A DNA stretch of 64,000 nucleotides from Quercus robur. Taxonomy: Eukaryota > Streptophyta > Magnoliopsida > Fagales > Fagaceae. Below the pieces are notes generated by a model. The model saw only the letters and a program-made list of their open reading frames with translations. It did no database searches and was not told the origin of the DNA. The stretch spans positions 28,601,354-28,665,353 of the forward strand of contig NC_065536.1 in the NCBI RefSeq assembly GCF_932294415.1, given 5' to 3'. Position 1 is the first letter of the stretch. Each line of letters begins with the position of its first letter. The translations under genes and the position numbers were made by a program. Of the stretch, positions 59,632 to 64,000 are shown piece after piece.

Positions 59632-61857
59632 GGAGTAGTTCTTCTAAGAATAGAGTTCGAAGTTAAAAAAAAAATTCATATGGATCTTTCTTTAATCAAT
59701 CTCTTTTTTTCTTTGGTCAGTTGTTCAGCAAACATACACTCAAAAAAGAAAGAAATCTTTGCAGGAAAAGAAAATAGGAAATGGTATGATATGAAATCAA
59801 CTCCCAGGAGCTATTATTGTGACTGGCACAACAAAAGCATCTCAATATCATAGAAAGCTAGTCAATTACAAGCAAGCACATAACTACAAGCGTAACTCAA
59901 GAAGGCTTTCCACGTTTGGAATTTAAATTATTGGGAGGATGGATACAAAAAGAGATGAGAAACTGTAACTACCTCAACAGGTGTTGCTAAAATTAAAAGA
60001 TATTGGATAGCTTCAACAAAAACACCAGGTTTAGATTTGGCAAGACCGACAGCACATATAGCTTGTTCCTCCCCACAGTATTCAGGACATTGACCATCCC
60101 TAAACAAGAGAGAACGTTAGAAAATAGTAGAAAACAGTTGAATTATATTTCAAAAATTGATTACAACAGAACTCTGATTTAAAATGTTTAATGATTCTCA
60201 ATAATAGTATACAATGTATCATTCTCTCATAACCATCACAGGCATGTTTGATGTATCCTTAGCAGTTTAACAGGCTCAAGGCTAAATCAATTATAAAAAA
60301 ATAAAAATAAAAAAAGGAAAGGGAGTGAGGAGGGAACTGAAAGGATCAACAAGTTTTACGAGAGTATAAGAAGGCGACTGAAGAACTTAAAAAAAGACAA
60401 TAAAAATGGAGGGCCAAGTATATAGACAAATGAAACTAACAAGATGGTACCAATCTTTTCCAGGGTATGACCCACTTAAATAATATTTTTTTGATAGGTA
60501 GGTGTCCCATTTAAAAAATACATACACACATAATAGTAGATATGTTCACAAAAATATTTCATTAATGTCCAATTTCAAATATGTAAAAAAGGCTTGGACA
60601 ACTCAAATCCAAGCAAAAAGAATAATATCAGAACCTTTGTCCAAGCCAAACTCAAGAGGTCAAACCTAGGCTCAGACAGGACAAAATCAATGTTCTAAAT
60701 TAACATGTCACTGATAATTGAAAATCTTAATTCCCAACAGTGAATATCAATTCGACATCAAAATTCCAGTTTCTTTTCATCTATGTAACAAGTGCCACCT
60801 ATTATACATTAAAATTTGGACAGATCACCTTCAGGTGATGTTCCCAAGACTGGATGGCCATGTCTTCATCTCACCTCCCTTCAAAGACCATTGACCAGAG
60901 CTCATCCTATGCTCAACATATACGATTTGTGATACAGCAAGATGTTACTCTCATGGAATGAAGAACTGTCATAATTAAGTTCTCACATTTGTAATGAACT
61001 TAGCAATTATAGGTTTTGACAGGTTACCAGCCTGATTAACGTCTTTTTTAGTAGTCTAGGCAGCCAGCCACTGTAAATGTCATACAAGAGTTCTTAGAGT
61101 ACCAAAGTCAGTACTAATAATTCAAACATAGCAATATAGCATTAAAACATATTCTTTCACAAACATATACATACATTGAAAAATACATCTAGATTTTTTA
61201 AGATGTTAAATTGTCATGTTTAAGTCCCACATTGCTTGAAAATGAGAAACTTGAGAAATCCATTATCTATCCATAAATGCCTAGGCATCACCCTATTCAC
61301 ACATGCTACCGTTCACGAGCTGGGGCTGTGAGCTCACAAGTTGTGCAATATGATATTCCAGTTTGGCTCATTTGACCAATCAAGCATATGGATAAGGCTT
61401 AGGCTTGGCTCGTTTGGCTCAACAACAAGCCAGGCCTTTGACTAAGGCACTTGCAAGTAGCTCATTAGTTTTACAGCACTATTTAGAATAGTAAATACCA
61501 TCAGAGAAGATGTCATCTACCATGTTATGTGCTCTTAAAATAACTTTCATATCCAGCCTGCCAATTAGTTTGGTAGGTTTGGTATTCCACAAATTACTCG
61601 TTGCAGATAATCATCATATCCATGGAATGGGAGCTCAAAAAATATATTAAATTATGAATTTTTCATCAAAAAACAAGAAACACTCACCACTTGTCAAACC
61701 GCCAAAGAAACAAAGAATTATCTACTGAGGCCCATGCCCTTCGTATCTCGGGAAATATTCCACATAAAGCAGTTCCTTCCCCACCAGCTGCATTATATCT
61801 TTCAATAAGTACGGGAGGCAATTCCCAAGTATCCACCACCTCAACCAAAGGAGGCCA
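51710..61857 (-). CDS. NUP155: NUP155, nuclear pore inner-ring nucleoporin (5' first exon outside window)
   Basis: Scaffold nucleoporin of the inner ring, linking NUP93-type partners and the pore membrane. Twelve coding exons: 61688-61857, 59973-60099, 58947-59209, 57130-58774, 56836-57048, 56418-56665, 55901-56315, 55479-55684, 54393-54747, 53341-53559, 52840-53168, 51710-51827. All are GT-AG and phase-consistent, giving 1435 residues. The N-terminal beta-propeller shows WPPLVEVVDTWELPPVL, RRAWASVDNSLFLWRFD, TCTDKGRIFLAGRDGHIYEL and WQKRCRKVCLTAGLGSVIS; the alpha-solenoid follows from about residue 650 (VRAMECIRQLLLRSGEALF to YMTEVRRLALP) and ends PFSFDRF. The Arabidopsis protein is about 1460 residues, as I recall, so only about 50 N-terminal residues, probably one exon, lie beyond 64000. 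Exon 57130-58774 (1645 nt) is unusually long among short neighbours. The match is extensive and I am confident of it. Confidence 0.96.
59286..59394 (-). mobile_element. SINE-like insert in a NUP155 intron
   Basis: On the minus strand box A-like TAGCTCAACTTG (59371-59382) is followed about 45 nt later by a box B-like GGTTCATTGCC (59320-59330, one mismatch). The segment then runs to a TACCAATCATAAAAA end. No target duplication was found. Confidence 0.5.
59566..59626. repeat. (TA)n microsatellite in a NUP155 intron
   Basis: About 55 bases of nearly uninterrupted TA, with two AAA breaks. Confidence 0.95.
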
Positions 61858-63773
61858 CTGCAATGAATTTATCCAACATTAGAATGAAATGGAGATGAGA
61901 GTAAGAAATTAATTTCCAACAATCCGAGATACCTACGGAGGTGTACTTTACCCTCTAAATGTCAAATTGTGAATATAAAGAGCAAGCAAACAAGCATGAG
62001 GAATAAATGAATACAATTGCATGCTGACAATAATGCCAACACTCAAAAATTATTCTACTCCAATCAATGAGATCACAAACCATATCCTCATATTTTGAGG
62101 TTAAAATTATTGGCATATAAATGGGCAGCTAAAGTTTTTCTTGGCACATCTTGCCAAAAAGAGGAAAGTCATTTAATACTCCTCAACCTTACACAGTAAT
62201 TGATTGGAATACATTAAGATTTCAAACAAATACTGAGACCTTCAAAAAAAAAAAAAGTATGTATGTGTGAGTTTGTCTGCATATTAAAAAGGGGGAAAAC
62301 ATTTAACTTCTTGCCAGAAAATGTGTTAATATGACCTTAGACGAGGTCAGTGCTGAGAAGCATTATTCTTATCCATCCTGCCCCACACAGACTAGTCTCA
62401 ACACAACACCCTTTCCCATAAGTTACCTATTGTATTACTTCCACATACCCAGAGTATCAAATAATATTAGGCAAAATAATGATGACAATTTAATTTCTGA
62501 TGGCAGGAACAACATTGCAAGAATAATTATTTTTGAGAACCCTACAAGAGTAGAAAATGTTCAAACATCCAAGCAGGTTTTGGAATCATATCAAGCATGA
62601 ACATCGTAACATTAATATTTCACTTAGTATTTCTACTATAGTTTTTTTTTAAAAAAAAACAAGTCAAAAGACACTGTCTATGTCAACTAAGTAAAATTAC
62701 TTAAAATCACAGCTTACCTACATATAAATTGGCTATACATTCAAATTCTGGGCAGAGGAGGAATGTGCTCCAATACAGCTGCCCCAACTGCCAACATGCC
62801 TTTTCTGTAATGGCACATCATGCCTCCAATCGAGCATATTAGCCTTATTAGCATCATAGTTTTTTAATTTTTTAAGAAAGAATATAATATATCCTTTAAG
62901 AGAAAAAAATATAAAATAAAGGATAAAATATAAAATCTAAGTTTCAATTTTAAAACTAAAATTTTAAAAAATAATAATAATAATAATAATTTTTTAATGA
63001 AAAGAAAAACATCAACTAAAAATTATTTAAAATTATTTGTATTCTTTTGTATAAAAGCAGTGGCCCCCATTGCCAATACATATGACCTCAATCCACATAC
63101 ACATAATGATGGATCTATAGAGAGAGAAAGAGAGTGAGTGACAATCTAGTAAAACACTGTCAACTGTCATATGGTACTTCTACCCAATCAAAATTGGCTA
63201 TGTTTTTTTTATGAAACCACCAGTTTTTCCAATCCCACTTATGCTCCACATCAACCCCATCCTCCACTAGCCCAAGCAGTTTTTCAACTTTCTATAATAT
63301 AAGTATAGCCATATTCTTGTATAATTGCACTGTGCAATTTCACACTTAGAACTTGGGCTAAAATAATAAAGATACCTAGAGACATAGAGAGAAATATAAG
63401 AAAGATTCTCTACGTCTTTGCCATAAAGGCGGCTGCAGAGAGGCAGAGTTAACGGAGAGTCAAGTGGAGTCCCTTCTCAAGCATCGGCAGAGATTTCTTG
63501 CATCAGTTAAGTCGGAGGCTCCATTCTCAGTGGCAACAAGCCAACGACCTCCCTGATGGTGGTTGTGTTTGGGCCACTTCCAGCATGCTTCATGGATTAT
63601 GTTGAAAGCTTTGGGAAATGAGGAGATATGTAGAACATATTACAGATACAATTTCATTTTGATTCACACAAAGATAGTTTTCTAGTTTTTAAAAATATAG
63701 TATATTTTAATGGTTAACAACAATTTTGGACAAAAGGATTAATAGTGGCAACAAATGTGTACTTCAAAAACTA
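61858..63773 (-). other. NUP155 first intron (at least 2.1 kb) or upstream region
   Basis: No sequence encoding the expected NUP155 N-terminus is visible, so this is most likely intron 1. It contains a poly(A) at 62246-62257, an ATA microsatellite (62969-62990) and a GA run (63118-63136). The segment 63415-63600 is clearly GC-richer than its surroundings, with no recognisable product. A frame at 62331-62600 has no motif. The region 61310-61450 has GAGCTC and TTTGGCTC phrases common in plant repeats. Confidence 0.5.
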
Positions 63774-64000
63774 AAGGTGTGTTTGGATATCGCTTATTTT
63801 GCTGAAACTGAAAACTTATTACTGAAAGTACTGTAGATAAAGATAAAAGTTAGTTGAAATAGTACAATGGGGCCTATGAATAGTATCAAAAAGTACAGTA
63901 GGGCCATAAACAGTACCAAAAAATGCATGAATAGTACCGTGAGACCCACCATTTTTTCAGGAAAACACAAAAAATTTTCATCCCCAACACAATCCAAACG
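63774..64000. mobile_element. MITE, truncated by the window edge
   Basis: Starts AAGGTGTGTTTGGATATCG and the last bases of the window read CAACACAATCCAAACG, the start of the inverted end. In between are repeated GAATAGTA(C/T)C, AGTACAGTAGGGCC and GTGAGACCCACC phrases. This type (GTGTTTGGATA...GAATAGTACC...GGGACCCA) is abundant in some woody dicots. The last few bases of the right end and the target duplication are outside. Confidence 0.7.

Overview
This is a piece of nuclear DNA from a dicot plant. The genes are intron-rich with GT-AG splice sites, the intergenic DNA is AT-rich, and there are nested plant LTR retrotransposons, LINEs, SINEs and MITEs. The host proteins read as ordinary woody-dicot orthologues. 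Some repeats (for example the MITE at the right edge and the SINE near 48.0 kb) look to me like ones common in Fagaceae (oak/chestnut), but that is an impression from memory and no search was run.

Three host genes are supported, all on the minus strand. (1) Positions 412-2846: the small Rpb4-like subunit of RNA polymerases IV and V (NRPD4/NRPE4). Eight exons are in the window and the 3' end runs off the left edge. (2) Positions 5442-16650: a complete 20-exon VAC14 gene (HEAT-repeat scaffold of the PI3P 5-kinase complex), 723 codons in one continuous spliced frame. (3) Positions 51710-61857: NUP155, an inner-ring nucleoporin. Twelve exons are present and the first coding exon lies beyond the right edge. 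The genes are unrelated housekeeping or epigenetic functions; nothing suggests an operon-like system.

The rest is repeats. An 876-bp unit is tandemly triplicated (16930-19558) about 280 bp upstream of the VAC14 start codon. From 19.5 to 30.4 kb there are degenerate repeats, a 765-bp non-autonomous hAT element with a perfect 8-bp target duplication, an 876-bp foldback element with a 9-bp target duplication, and a probable solo LTR carrying a minisatellite. At 30475-40243 lies a complete young Ty3/gypsy element of the Tat type: two 480-bp LTRs about 1% diverged, target duplication ATATT, gag, protease, RT, two RNase H domains and integrase. Its gag-pol frame runs about 5.2 kb without a frameshift but has six in-frame stops. 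On the opposite strand it carries a four-exon gene (putative gypsy-type transposon domain) that is open for 578 codons. From 41.4 to 46.2 kb an old LINE is broken up by a Mutator-like element (with a SINE-like segment inside) and by a second hAT element with an 8-bp target duplication. From 46.5 to 51.4 kb there are a MITE, a SINE with target duplication, a possible second solo LTR and a 337-bp foldback MITE.

The observations most worth a second look are the intact, spliced antisense gene inside a retrotransposon whose own gag-pol is broken only by stops that single C-to-T changes can explain, and the recent triplication of the VAC14 upstream region.
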